From Pseudohalioglobus lutimaris (GTDB lineage: Bacteria; Pseudomonadota; Gammaproteobacteria; Pseudomonadales; Halieaceae), in assembly GCF_002866825.1 (NCBI RefSeq), contig NZ_PKUS01000023.1:62001-126000 (forward strand): a stretch of DNA of 64,000 bases, given 5' to 3'. How positions within the stretch are numbered: the first letter of the stretch is position 1; each line of letters opens with the position of its first letter. Positions 15,115 to 23,943 of the stretch are shown piece after piece. Made by a program: the position numbers and the translations under genes. Under the pieces are notes generated by a model that ran no database searches, was not told the origin of the DNA, and worked only from the letters and a program-made list of their open reading frames with translations.

Positions 15115-15515
15115 TCACCGAAAAGGACACGTGGGATTGCTCTCCCTTGCCATTAGGCCAAGTGGCCTCCCACAACGATCCACGACCTTGCCGTTTTTCA
15201 AAGTGAACTTCTTGGAGTAGCGGTACACGCCGGTGACGCCACTACGGTTATTGCGACGCAACGAGGTGCAAAACTCCCGCCGAGAAATCGGCGGATGTTG
15301 AGAAATCAGTTCATTACGATAGGCCTTAGCCGCGGCCAGGGCTTTACCCTTGCCCCCCAGCGCTTGTCCGGGAAGTTTTTGCAATGGATGTTACCCCGCC
15401 TAACAATTTTCACCCGCCAAGCGTGTGTATAGAATTCCTCCGCATCGATTCGAGAAATTCCGTACATAGCTCGACCTGTACCGTTGTTTCGTCTGCCGGC
15501 AGGTTTACTTCTCAT
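15115..15515 (-). pseudogene. AP2-domain DNA-binding protein, frameshifted in a G-run
   Basis: The first part (ATG 15515) reads YGISRIDAEEFYTHAWRVKI ... HCKNFPDKRWG. It must shift frame at a run of six Gs (15353-15358 as Cs on the plus strand) to continue GKGKALAAAKAYRNELI ... RSGVTGVYRYSKKF ... RPLG, the normal continuation of bacterial AP2/HNH-associated DNA-binding proteins. Restoring one G rejoins the halves as RWGGKGKAL. So this is a one-base deletion in a homopolymer: mutation, phase-variable switch or read error. Such proteins are usually mobile-element-linked DNA binders. Confidence 0.7.
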
Positions 15516-15598
15516 TTTATACCCAAGATCAGGTTGTCAATAATTCCCAGCTCTATGTTGGAGAGACTAAAAAGGGCCGTGTCCGCAGTGGCTATATT

Positions 15599-15844
15599 TC
15601 ACTGCGAAAGGCTGCTTACGGCATCTTCATAGTTCGTAAAGCAAGATACGCCCAAAAAATCCCCAATTCTGACGTAGAGCTGCTGCGCGGCATGTGTGTC
15701 TGACAAATGGCCTTTTTCTAAGCCTCGATTGACTGCGCCAAAAGCGAGTCCGTACTCATGTTCGTACAAGTACATTTCAGCCAGCCTCACATAAAGGTCA
15801 CCAGAAGTTGACTGCTCAGCGAGTTGCTTAAGAATTTTTTTCAT
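15599..15844 (-). CDS. Small TPR-like hypothetical protein
   Basis: 81 residues with one and a half tetratricopeptide-like helical repeats: SGDLYVRLAEMYLYEHEYGLAFGAVNRGLEKG (about residues 12-44) has the small/large residue pattern of a TPR. ATG at 15844; the ribosome binding site is weak. No signal peptide. It stands alone between the frameshifted AP2 gene and the GST gene. Probably a small protein-interaction module, function unknown. Confidence 0.5.
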   Translation of the reverse strand: MKKILKQLAEQSTSGDLYVRLAEMYLYEHEYGLAFGAVNRGLEKGHLSDTHAAQQLYVRIGDFLGVSCFTNYEDAVSSLSQ

Positions 15845-15995
15845 TTCTCAGACTCTATCCTGCAAATTTGTTTCCGCTAGACCAGCTAGCGCGGCGCTAT
15901 GTTGATCGCGCCGAAACAATGACGAAGTCCGTAGGTTGTGTATCCACAATTCTCGCCATAGGACATTACCAATGAGCGCAACTTAGGAGAGGAGA

Positions 15996-16673
15996 TTAGT
16001 TTTTGAACATGACTTGCCACGCATCTGTATCTGGTTTAGCTTGCCAGCGTTTGCTTTCAGATAACACAGAAAGCCCTTGCCGTACGGCAGGTCTTTTCTT
16101 AATCCGCTGATACCACCTATTTATGTTAGGAAAGTCATCTAAGACCTGACCGTGTAATTTACGGGTTCGTATCCAAGGAAATGTGGCTATATCTGCAACA
16201 GAGAATTCTCCGGCTAGATAATCTGTAGGGCCAAGGCGTTTGTCCAATACGCGATAAATCCTTTGTGCCTCGTTTGTATATCGCTCAATGGCATAGTTGA
16301 TTTCCATCGGTGCATATTCTCTAAAATGATGCGCTTGACCCAACATAGGTCCTACACCGCCAACTTGAAACATTAGCCATTGTAGAGATTCTAAGCGGTT
16401 GGTGGGGTCATTTGGGATGAGTTTTCCGGCCTTTTCAGCCAGATACCAAAGGATTGCGCCTGACTCAAATATGGCGATGGGGGAGCCATTCGAGCCCTCA
16501 TGATCTACAATTGCGGGTACTTTTCCGTTTGGGCATATTTCCAAATATCTGGAATCATGTTGTGCGCCTGCAGTGATATCGATTGGAATCACATTTCCCA
16601 GCATCCCGACCTCGGCGAGCATTATCGACACCTTATAGGCGTTAGGCGTAGGCCAGAAATAGAGGTCTATCAT
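15996..16673 (-). CDS. Glutathione S-transferase family protein, Nu-class-like
   Basis: 225 residues. The thioredoxin-fold N-terminal domain has WPTPNAYKV (about residues 7-15, the T-P-N active-site motif of YfcG/YghU-type Nu-class GSTs), GKVPAIVDHEG (about 50-60) and FESGAILWYLAEK (about 69-81, glutathione gamma-glutamyl binding). The helical C-terminal domain has the DYLAGEFSVADIATFPW motif. Nu-class members act as disulfide-bond oxidoreductases or peroxide reductases with two glutathiones. Located 19 bases downstream of the FAD oxidase gene on the same strand, so likely one operon; perhaps it handles a thioether or electrophile produced by that enzyme (inference). Confidence 0.9.
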   Translation of the reverse strand: MIDLYFWPTPNAYKVSIMLAEVGMLGNVIPIDITAGAQHDSRYLEICPNGKVPAIVDHEGSNGSPIAIFESGAILWYLAEKAGKLIPNDPTNRLESLQWLMFQVGGVGPMLGQAHHFREYAPMEINYAIERYTNEAQRIYRVLDKRLGPTDYLAGEFSVADIATFPWIRTRKLHGQVLDDFPNINRWYQRIKKRPAVRQGLSVLSESKRWQAKPDTDAWQVMFKN

Positions 16674-16692
16674 TGAAGTATAACCCGTACGT

Positions 16693-18342
16693 CTAGCTTA
16701 CGATTTTGAAGTGCGCTGGTCGGTCCAAGATCATGCCGGGATTCATTATCCAGTTAGGATCAATTTCGTTTTTTGCTCCTGCCAGCATTTTCCTAACCAA
16801 AGGATCCACTTCTTTATCATACCAAGGTCTAAAGCTGCGCCCGACTGCATGGTGGTGAGTAATTGTCGCGCCTAACTCAGAAATGGCGTCCGAGGCTGTA
16901 TCCGATAGTGCCTGGTAATCTTCCAGGCTCCTGTCATGGTTAGACGGCGCGACTACCGAGTAATACGGGGCAGGGCCGTCTGGGTAAAGAAATGAGAACC
17001 TGCGACAAACGATCCCTCCGCCGGTGATTTCAGCTTGAGCTTGCTTCAAACGCCGAATGATTTCGGTGTCCACTTCTTCAAACTTATCCCATGTATAGGC
17101 CGTTTCAAAAGTGAAGCTGACGACGCCCATTGCGGCGCGGGTGTGCATCAGTCGTGGCAAGTATCTGAACTGCTCTCGCCAACTCCCCTGGGCTCCACTA
17201 CGACTCGTCTTCAAGGCATCACCGGCTGAGCCAGCCTGTTGAATAACTTCTCCACCAAAATCCTGACAGATCTCCAGGCTTCTCTGAAGCCAGGCATCGA
17301 CGGGGTGGTCCGCAGATTCGAAACCAAGTAAGAGTATGGACTTTTTCCCGTCGCCAGCTCCATAGAACTGCGCATCTTGTTCGTCGAGGTAGCGACAGTT
17401 AGCAGGGTAGAGGCCCGCTTGCGTGATCTGACGGATTGCTTGCGCTCCCACATAGAAGCTATCAAATGCAATGCTAGCGTTAGCGCGGAATTTGACTCTC
17501 CCCTGAAGTCGCATCCAGGCTTCAGTGATAATGCCGAGGGAACCTTCTGATCCTATGAAAAATCGGTCAGGGTCAGGGCCGGCTCCGGATCCGGGCAGGC
17601 GTCTGTTCTCAAGCGTACCAACCGGTGTTACAACCCGTAAGCTCTCGACCATATCATCAATGTGAGTCAGATGGGTGGCGTAGTGACCTGAAGATCGGGT
17701 TGCAATCCAGCCCCCAAGCGTGGAAAACTCCCACGATTGGGGAATATGCCGTAGTGTGAATCCGTGGGGCTTGAGTTGGTCCTCAAGCGCGGGCCCGAGC
17801 ACACCGGCCTGAATCCTGGCGCATCTGGACACTGCGTCGACTTCTAAAACTTGATTTAGATTGCCAAGATCTATGCACACCGCACCGTTATATTCCTCAC
17901 CCTCGGGTGGGGTAAAACCGTCTGTTACACTCGATCCGCCGCCATACGGTATGGCTGCATAGTTGTTGTCACCGCACCAATCGAGAATGGAAGAAATTTG
18001 GTTCTCATCATTGGGATAAGCGATTACGTCGGGGGGATTATCAAAATCCCTCCTATAGATCTTTGTCAGATCCTTAAAACTCTTTCCGTAGGAGTGCGCA
18101 ACACGATCCCACTTATCGCTTGTACAAAAGTTGGCAAGTGTGCCGGGGATAGTGATCCGAGGGTTGGGTAGTTCGATTTCCTCCAGCTTCGGATCGGGCA
18201 AAACTATGGGTTCTTCTATCCCCATTCGATCAGCAACGCGAGCTGCCATTTTCTTCACATCGGCTGCCGGGATATCCTCCCCCTCGTAGCCCCAACTGTA
18301 GAACTTTCTGCGTTTGCCAAAATAGCCAGATTTCTTCGTCAT
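16693..18342 (-). CDS. FAD-linked oxidase, alkyl-DHAP-synthase-like (copy 1)
   Basis: 549 residues. A PCMH-type FAD domain is visible: PDVIAYPNDENQISSILDWC, PYGGGSSVTDGF (about residues 130-142), GFTLRHIPQSWEFSTLGGWI, THIDDMVESLRVVTP, RLPGSGAGPDPDRFFIGSEG and LGIITEAWMRLQG. The C-terminal cap ends with THHHAVGR and PNWIMNPGMIL. This is the pattern of alkyldihydroxyacetonephosphate synthase and related D-2-hydroxyacid oxidases. True ether-lipid synthesis is unlikely without partner genes, so oxidation or cleavage of a 2-hydroxy acid or ether is more plausible. A paralogue is at 38503-40203. Probably co-transcribed with the GST gene. Confidence 0.85.
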   Translation of the reverse strand: MTKKSGYFGKRRKFYSWGYEGEDIPAADVKKMAARVADRMGIEEPIVLPDPKLEEIELPNPRITIPGTLANFCTSDKWDRVAHSYGKSFKDLTKIYRRDFDNPPDVIAYPNDENQISSILDWCGDNNYAAIPYGGGSSVTDGFTPPEGEEYNGAVCIDLGNLNQVLEVDAVSRCARIQAGVLGPALEDQLKPHGFTLRHIPQSWEFSTLGGWIATRSSGHYATHLTHIDDMVESLRVVTPVGTLENRRLPGSGAGPDPDRFFIGSEGSLGIITEAWMRLQGRVKFRANASIAFDSFYVGAQAIRQITQAGLYPANCRYLDEQDAQFYGAGDGKKSILLLGFESADHPVDAWLQRSLEICQDFGGEVIQQAGSAGDALKTSRSGAQGSWREQFRYLPRLMHTRAAMGVVSFTFETAYTWDKFEEVDTEIIRRLKQAQAEITGGGIVCRRFSFLYPDGPAPYYSVVAPSNHDRSLEDYQALSDTASDAISELGATITHHHAVGRSFRPWYDKEVDPLVRKMLAGAKNEIDPNWIMNPGMILDRPAHFKIVS

Positions 18343-19701
18343 CGCTCAATAACCTTTGTAGATCTCAATAGAAAGTATATTTACTCGTTTGTGGTAACAT
18401 TAAAATGACGATTGTGACTAAAAATGGACATGTTCAGTCATCGCCTACTCCCCAGGTACGACCTGGTAGAGGGCGAAAGTTGTCTTTAGGTCTGCTTAGG
18501 CAGATAACGCCGGAACGGATAGCGTCGCGCAGAGGAATCATCAACGCGACGGCGCCAAAGCTGCGAAAGATTAGTCCTCGATTGTTGAAAATTTCTCGCA
18601 ATATATCGTTAAGGTAAAGGTCGACATGCTGGCGCAGAAAAGTCACTTGAGGGGGTTGGAGCGCCGCGAATACATAGGCGGCGAGCTCAATGAATTGGAA
18701 AACTCCAGATGATCCAGTAAGTGACCCGCTTCAGCTGAATTATTGCCAACTTCGAATAGCCGAAGCTAGACGATGCGTGTGCGATCATCGTCTATAACAT
18801 CACTTAGCAGTGCTTCCGACATGTTGCACAAGTTTGTATCCAAAGGTCACACGATCCTGATCCCTGTTTGTTGTTCTTCGCCTAGCCGAGCTTCCATTAG
18901 AAACCCCTGCTCTTGATACACCGCGAGGGATCATCTGATTGCTGGGAGATGCGAAATTTAGACCATGTACGTTTCTGGCCAACCATGCGCGCCAGAGTCG
19001 CGAGACGGTCGGGGCCAAAATAATTCTTCTATTAGTCTACGAAGGCAGAAAATCCTCGGCTTCACTTCCTGAGCCCAGCTTCTATTGTTTACGAGCGCGC
19101 TCCAGATGCAGTTTAGATGGGCTTGTGCGATACAAGATAGCCGTGCACTGGCTCGGCCACAGGGGCGTAGACAGCTCAATCTAAGGAGAGGGCCCGGTGG
19201 TCAACGCTTGCTTGCAGCGGAGAGGTGTTGTCTACGAGTGGCGGCAGATGTGTATGGTATTGCCCTTTGGATCGACGTAAAAAACGAAGATGTCTCTGGA
19301 TGGCATGCCAGTTGTGGCGCCTTACCCCGCACGGTGCCCCGCTCTCGTTCCTTCTAAACATCAAAACCATCCATAGGGCCCTGTCAGCGGCGCTCCAACT
19401 GTAATAGTTGGCGGATATCGCAGCTACTCGGTCACTACCCAAAATCAATGCTCGTTCGATCCATCAAGGTGTTGTGCGGGGCGCTTTTTAAGCACAAAGC
19501 TATCATTTACATAAGGATTGAACGGCAACACCTTGATTGGCGTAGAGAAGTTGGGATCTAGGGCGGAAATGATGTAAGATGTCATAATCGAAAATTTTCA
19601 CACCTTAATTTCCCAGTTGTAGTCTGAGTGACGAGTTTTTTATGGATCGCGTTGCCGGCCGGGATATTGGAAATGCCCTAGATAAAGGGACAATTAGCAG
19701 T
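18343..19701. other. Gene-poor, decayed region
   Basis: About 1.35 kb with no convincing intact gene. Short open frames exist on both strands (for example 18405-18617) but none shows a recognisable family. One fragment near 19232-19324 looks like a gene end (listed separately). The last 60 bases before 19702 are AT-rich and probably hold the AraC promoter. Confidence 0.5.
19232..19324 (-). pseudogene. Possible C-terminal fragment of a VOC/glyoxalase-fold protein
   Basis: In one minus-strand frame the sequence reads TGMPSRDIFVFYVDPKGNTI HICRHS and then TAG at 19232-19234. The pattern IFVFYVDPKGNTI is that of the last strands of vicinal-oxygen-chelate proteins (D-P-x-G-N). Upstream the frame is closed by stops, so at most about 28 codons remain. 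Identification is tentative. Confidence 0.35.
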
Positions 19702-20709
19702 ATGGAAATAGAGGCAAAAAGAGACGCAACTACTCTAAGAATAATGCTCGACCTTTGCGAAGAGTTCAACATATCACAAGATACACTGCTGGCGAACACG
19801 GGGATTTCCATCAAGAGTATTTACCAGCCAGAAGCGGTAATTGAGATGTGGCAGGAGATGGAGGCAATACGTAATATTTCGGCTAGACACAACGCGTTAC
19901 AGTTCGCCATAAAAGTGGGAAGTAGGCTTCATGTAACTACGTTAGGTCTGCTGGGTTTCGCAATGCTATCAAGTCGCGACCTTTCCGATGCAATGTACTT
20001 TGCCCAACAATTCCATCAAATCTCACTTTGGACGTGTGATCTGGCAATTCGGGCAAACGAAGAAAAAGTAGAATTGTTCGTACTGGCGCATGCACTTCCA
20101 GAAGACTGCCAGCACTTTTGTGCTGTGCGAGGTCTCGCAGCGCTCAAAGTATGGCTAACCGAAATGCTCGGTCGAGAAATTGTACCCACTGGCGTGAATT
20201 GTCTTGTCGATGCTGGAGAAGGCAGTGCTCTGTTTGAGGAATATTTTGGAATACAACCAAAGTTCCAGGCTGGTACAAACTCCATCTCGTTCCCGGCTTA
20301 TCTATTTAATGAACCACTGCGACTCGCTGATGAATGGGCCCGAAAGAGTTGTGAGACCCAACTCATAGAGATTAAGGAAAGGAGACGTTTGTCTTTCTCA
20401 AATCGAGTAAGGGATATCGTTTCCTTAAGCCCTAGAGCGAGCATCCTCGAAGAAGAAGTCGCAGAACTCCTGAAGATATCAGGAAGTACTCTTCGGCGTC
20501 GATTGAGAGAGGAGGGCACGACGTTTAGAGAGGTTCGGGCGGGGACCATACATTCTTTAGCACGTGTCATTCTGTCGAGTTCATCCAAGTCCGTGGATGA
20601 AGTGGCCGATATGTTGGGATTCTCCGAGGCGGGAAGTTTCGTACGTTCTTTCAAACGAAGGGAGGGTATTGCGCCAGGAGCGTGGCGCAAGAAGGAACGC
20701 TCGAGCTGA
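19702..20709 (+). CDS. AraC-family transcriptional regulator (third paralogue)
   Basis: 335 residues from ATG at 19702, chosen because MEIEAKRDATTLRIMLDL aligns with the starts of the copies at 10746 and 51265; an in-frame ATG at 19642 adds 20 residues. Same architecture: effector domain with GSRLHVTTLGLLGFAMLSSRD and FCAVRGLAALKVWLTEMLGR, then HTH region with LLKISGSTLRRRLREEGT and VDEVADMLGFSEAGSFVRSFKRREGIAPG. More divergent than the other two, so an older duplication. No clear target gene adjacent; the nearest downstream genes are on the opposite strand. Confidence 0.9.
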   Translation: MEIEAKRDATTLRIMLDLCEEFNISQDTLLANTGISIKSIYQPEAVIEMWQEMEAIRNISARHNALQFAIKVGSRLHVTTLGLLGFAMLSSRDLSDAMYFAQQFHQISLWTCDLAIRANEEKVELFVLAHALPEDCQHFCAVRGLAALKVWLTEMLGREIVPTGVNCLVDAGEGSALFEEYFGIQPKFQAGTNSISFPAYLFNEPLRLADEWARKSCETQLIEIKERRRLSFSNRVRDIVSLSPRASILEEEVAELLKISGSTLRRRLREEGTTFREVRAGTIHSLARVILSSSSKSVDEVADMLGFSEAGSFVRSFKRREGIAPGAWRKKERSS

Positions 20710-20848
20710 GAATCAATAGTTAGGACGGGCTGTTAAAAGTTCTGATATCCATGCTGTTGCAGGCATGGGCTTTGATAATATCCAATGATCGATTAACGGA
20801 GGGTGCTTTGCAGGGTGCACACAATTTCAGTCGGAGCTACTCCATACC

Positions 20849-21327
20849 GTGAACCTTGATGATTTTTTCCAGCAGGTTCACCTACTCCGCAGAATTGGTG
20901 CCGTACTTGATCTCGATTTCGTCTATGAGATGACATACCAAGTTTACCGCGCCGATTGCGGGCGAGCGTCAGTCGCTGATTACAGGCTACCTCTGCGGGA
21001 TCAAATCTGACAGATGCCCATGAGAATAGAATGACTTGAACACGGGCTACTGCTGGTCCTGTCGGCTTAAGCGGGTAAATCGTATTCTTGACCACTCGTG
21101 ACCGACCAAAATCCGCCAGCATTTTGGTGAACAAATATTTCACCAAGTCACTGAATACCTTATTGATAGATGGGTTGAGGCCGGCCCGGTATATGATACG
21201 AAACTTATCCCAGATGCGTGGTTCACTGACAAAAATGCCGGTTTAGACAGTATGGTGGAGCGCCCGGATGGCGATCCAGATACCAGGGCGACAAAGGGCT
21301 ATCGATCGAGGCATTATGATTAAAGGG
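20849..21327 (+). mobile_element. Decayed transposase, IS1182-like
   Basis: From a GTG at 20849 the plus strand reads NLDDFFQQVHLLRRIGAVLD LDFVYEMTYQVYRADCGRAS and then breaks down through stops and frameshifts. Further on the frame reads ERPDGDPDTRATKGYRSRHYD (about 21257-21325). The order 'dhFlr.v..l.dl.FvY' and later 'DPD.R.atKg' is reminiscent of IS1182-type transposases. It is clearly not functional; inverted repeats were not found. The family assignment is tentative. Confidence 0.45.
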
Positions 21328-21422
21328 ACGGTAAGAGGCAGCGTCGCGTCTCAATCCAGAATCATACTAGCTAATCTGACCCAGAAGCCATGTTGTTTTT
21401 CAGGAAGGTTACCTACTGCAAG

Positions 21423-21575
21423 ATGGTCTACAAGGTGTATTCGACGATTGACGGTGACATTCAAATCATTACTGACTGTCACGGCACCCTGGGATCAAAG
21501 CACGAGCGTAGGATTATGCTTGACCGTACCACATGTGGCGCCAAAGAAGCGGTAGCGAAGCATATAGATGCTTAG
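21423..21575 (+). CDS. Doubtful small ORF, 50 aa
   Basis: ATG at 21423 encodes MVYKVYSTIDGDIQIITDCH ... IMLDRTTCGAKEAVAKHIDA. Composition is protein-like but there is no recognisable family and no ribosome binding site. It lies between a dead transposase and the end of glcF. Included because it is the only plausible frame in that gap. Confidence 0.25.
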   Translation: MVYKVYSTIDGDIQIITDCHGTLGSKHERRIMLDRTTCGAKEAVAKHIDA

Positions 21576-21605
21576 ATTTAGATTAGAGTGCCGCTAAAAG
21601 GCAAT

Positions 21606-22826
21606 CTATCGTGATGTAATCTCATCGACAATTTCGATCCAGTGTCGTACTGAAATTTCCGATTTCGAAGCGAGATGCATCTGACAACCCACATTGGCCG
21701 TCACAATTTCATCAGGACCGTCTATCATTAGCGCCTCGATCTTACGATCAAGAAGCCTGTTGCTCAGCGTCGGCTGCAAGATTGAATAGGTTCCGGCTGA
21801 TCCACAACAGAGGAGCTTTTCGTCAGTCTGGGTAGTCTTAAGCCCCAATTCAGTGAGTATGTTCTCCACCACGTCAGGCAGCTGTTGTCCATGCTGTAGT
21901 GAACAGGGACAATGTACTGCCACTCTTTCTGGTATCTCCACTGGATCGAGTACGCTCAAGTCCTCTGAATCAAGAACTTCACTAATATCCCTAGCTAATC
22001 CACTGATGACCCGGGCCTTATCGGCATAATCCTTGTCATTTCCAAGAAGCTTTCCGTAGTCCTTTACCATCGAGCCACAACCGGATGCGGTAATGACTAT
22101 CGACTCCACCCCCCGCTCAACGTATGGCCACCATGCATCGATGTTGCGCCTGGCATGCTGTATTGCCTCGTCATGCGCAGAGAGATGATAGCTCGCAGCA
22201 CCACAACAGCCATCGCCTTTGGGGGACACTAGCGATACTCCTAGCCTTGCGAGCACTCTTGCAGTCGAGACGTTGGTATTGGGGGTAGCGGCGGCCTGCG
22301 CACACCCGTTCATAGCCAACATAAGACGATCGTGCTTATTGCCGGGCCAGGGTTCAGGATGTTGACGTGCTGGAATTTTGTTACGGAGAATCGCGGGTAA
22401 AATTGGCCGAAGTAGCTGGCCAATACTTAACAAGAAGCCAAATCGACGTCGATAGGGCAGTATCCTAAGCAGCGCCCAGCGCATCACTCGATCCAGTAAA
22501 GATCGGGTAACCTCCTGATCGATGGCATGGCGCCCCAGGTCAACTAATCTTCCGTACTCCACACCGGATGGGCAGGTTGTTTCGCATGCTCGACATGTCA
22601 GGCAGCGATCCAGATGCTTCACTGTCCTGGAGGTGGCGGATCCTTCTTCCAGGAACTGCTTAATTAGATAGATTCTTCCTCTTGGACCATCACGCTCATC
22701 GCCCAGCTCTTGATAGGTGGGACAGGTTGCGGTACAGAACCCACAGTGTACGCAGCTTCTAAGTATGTCGTCCGCTTCAGAAATCCACTCTGTCTCCAAA
22801 TACTTGGAATGTATATCGGTCTTCAT
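21606..22826 (-). CDS. glcF: Glycolate oxidase iron-sulfur subunit GlcF
   Basis: 406 residues. The N-terminus has two [4Fe-4S] ferredoxin-type motifs: CVHCGFCTATCPTY (about residues 25-38) and CLTCRACETTCPSG (about 75-88). The C-terminal half has two CCG domains with GCCGAASYHL (about 208) and CCGSAGTYS (about 342). It transfers electrons from the flavin subunits GlcD/GlcE toward the membrane quinone pool during oxidation of glycolate to glyoxylate. Starts 15 bases after glcE stop; last gene of the glc operon. All cluster cysteines appear present. Confidence 0.95.
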   Translation of the reverse strand: MKTDIHSKYLETEWISEADDILRSCVHCGFCTATCPTYQELGDERDGPRGRIYLIKQFLEEGSATSRTVKHLDRCLTCRACETTCPSGVEYGRLVDLGRHAIDQEVTRSLLDRVMRWALLRILPYRRRFGFLLSIGQLLRPILPAILRNKIPARQHPEPWPGNKHDRLMLAMNGCAQAAATPNTNVSTARVLARLGVSLVSPKGDGCCGAASYHLSAHDEAIQHARRNIDAWWPYVERGVESIVITASGCGSMVKDYGKLLGNDKDYADKARVISGLARDISEVLDSEDLSVLDPVEIPERVAVHCPCSLQHGQQLPDVVENILTELGLKTTQTDEKLLCCGSAGTYSILQPTLSNRLLDRKIEALMIDGPDEIVTANVGCQMHLASKSEISVRHWIEIVDEITSR

Positions 22827-22841
22827 ACCGTCTCTCTCGAG

Positions 22842-23915
22842 CTAAAGCCAACTATACAGCCGGCCAGGATTGAGCAGAAAATCTGGATCAAAACGTGACT
22901 TAAGCCCTTTATGTAGCTGCTGGAGCGGTTCCGCCATTGGGTGACAAACGTCCTCGTGACTCTCGCGGCCCCTAAAAAGACTGACCTTCCCTGCTCGGCC
23001 ATCACACTCTTTGGCCATATTATCGACGCTACCATCCGCGCGCACCCATCGCTGAGCTCCACCCCAATCCACCAGGCTACTACCATCTTTTTGCAACTCA
23101 GTAGTTGATTTGACAGAGTAGCGCCAAATCTTGTCGGGAGACGAAAAAAAGTCGTGCTCATGATCTCTGAGACTTTCCCAGTAGTTCACCTCAGAATGAA
23201 TCTGGCGGGCATCAGACCTGGATTGCAGTATCTCGCTGATAGCCTTCTCGACAGCGCGGCCAGCGCCCTGAAACCGTACATACTGCCAACCGTTATCCCA
23301 GCATGCTCCCGTAATCGGCAATGAAGTTCCGCAGAGCTCATTGATATATCGTATGGATGATGACGGGTCCACCATTTCGATCGCGACGGTTGCGGTCGCA
23401 TCCGGCTTTGGCATTACCTTGAGAGAAATTTCGGCGATCACTCCCAGACAACCCATGGCACCGGCTTGAAGCCTCGACACGTCATAACCTGCAACGTTCT
23501 TCATGACTTGACCACCGAACTTGAGCGATTCGCCACGTCCGTCAATGATCGTCACGCCCAGGACAGCGTCCCTTAGAGATCCCGTCCACGGCCGTCCCGG
23601 TCCAGAGAGGTTACAGGCCAGGCTCCCGCCTATACTGCCCTTACCGTCAAACTTTGGGGGATCGCTGGCAAGCATCTGTCCACTTTCCGACAGCACTTTA
23701 TCAATTTCTTCAATCGCAGTACCCGCTCGCGCTGATATCACCAGCTCAGCCGGTTTGTAACTCACAACGCCTGCGTGTTCTTTGAGGCTCAGTTCCTCCC
23801 CAACGGTGTCGCGCCCGAGAAAATGCTTACTGTCATGGCCAACAATCTTAAGCTTCTGACGTCGAGCACCGGCGTCACGAATCTGGTCAGCTATATGTTT
23901 GCTGCAGTCGGGCAC
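22842..23915 (-). CDS. glcE: Glycolate oxidase FAD-binding subunit GlcE
   Basis: 357 residues, ATG at 23915. Shorter FAD_binding_4 protein with VVSYKPAELVISARAGTAIEEI, LASDPPKFDGKGSIGGSLACNLSGPGRPW (around residue 90), SLRDAVLGVTIIDGRGE and MKNVAGYDVSRLQAGAMGCL, the GlcE signature. Ends FDPDFLLNPGRLYSWL. It forms the heterotrimeric glycolate dehydrogenase with GlcD and GlcF. Located 28 bases after glcD. Confidence 0.95.
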   Translation of the reverse strand: MPDCSKHIADQIRDAGARRQKLKIVGHDSKHFLGRDTVGEELSLKEHAGVVSYKPAELVISARAGTAIEEIDKVLSESGQMLASDPPKFDGKGSIGGSLACNLSGPGRPWTGSLRDAVLGVTIIDGRGESLKFGGQVMKNVAGYDVSRLQAGAMGCLGVIAEISLKVMPKPDATATVAIEMVDPSSSIRYINELCGTSLPITGACWDNGWQYVRFQGAGRAVEKAISEILQSRSDARQIHSEVNYWESLRDHEHDFFSSPDKIWRYSVKSTTELQKDGSSLVDWGGAQRWVRADGSVDNMAKECDGRAGKVSLFRGRESHEDVCHPMAEPLQQLHKGLKSRFDPDFLLNPGRLYSWL

Positions 23916-23943
23916 TTATCATTCTCCTCTGCGTCAGCGAAGA

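Noticed and set aside
16693-18342. Ether-phospholipid (plasmalogen) synthesis for the AGPS-like oxidases.
   Set aside because: No DHAP acyltransferase or reductase genes nearby, and such similarity is common among bacterial 2-hydroxyacid oxidases.
18405-18617. Possible TetR-type regulator remnant divergent from the FAD oxidase.
   Set aside because: The 70-residue frame has arginine-rich sequence but no helix-turn-helix pattern I can defend on either strand.
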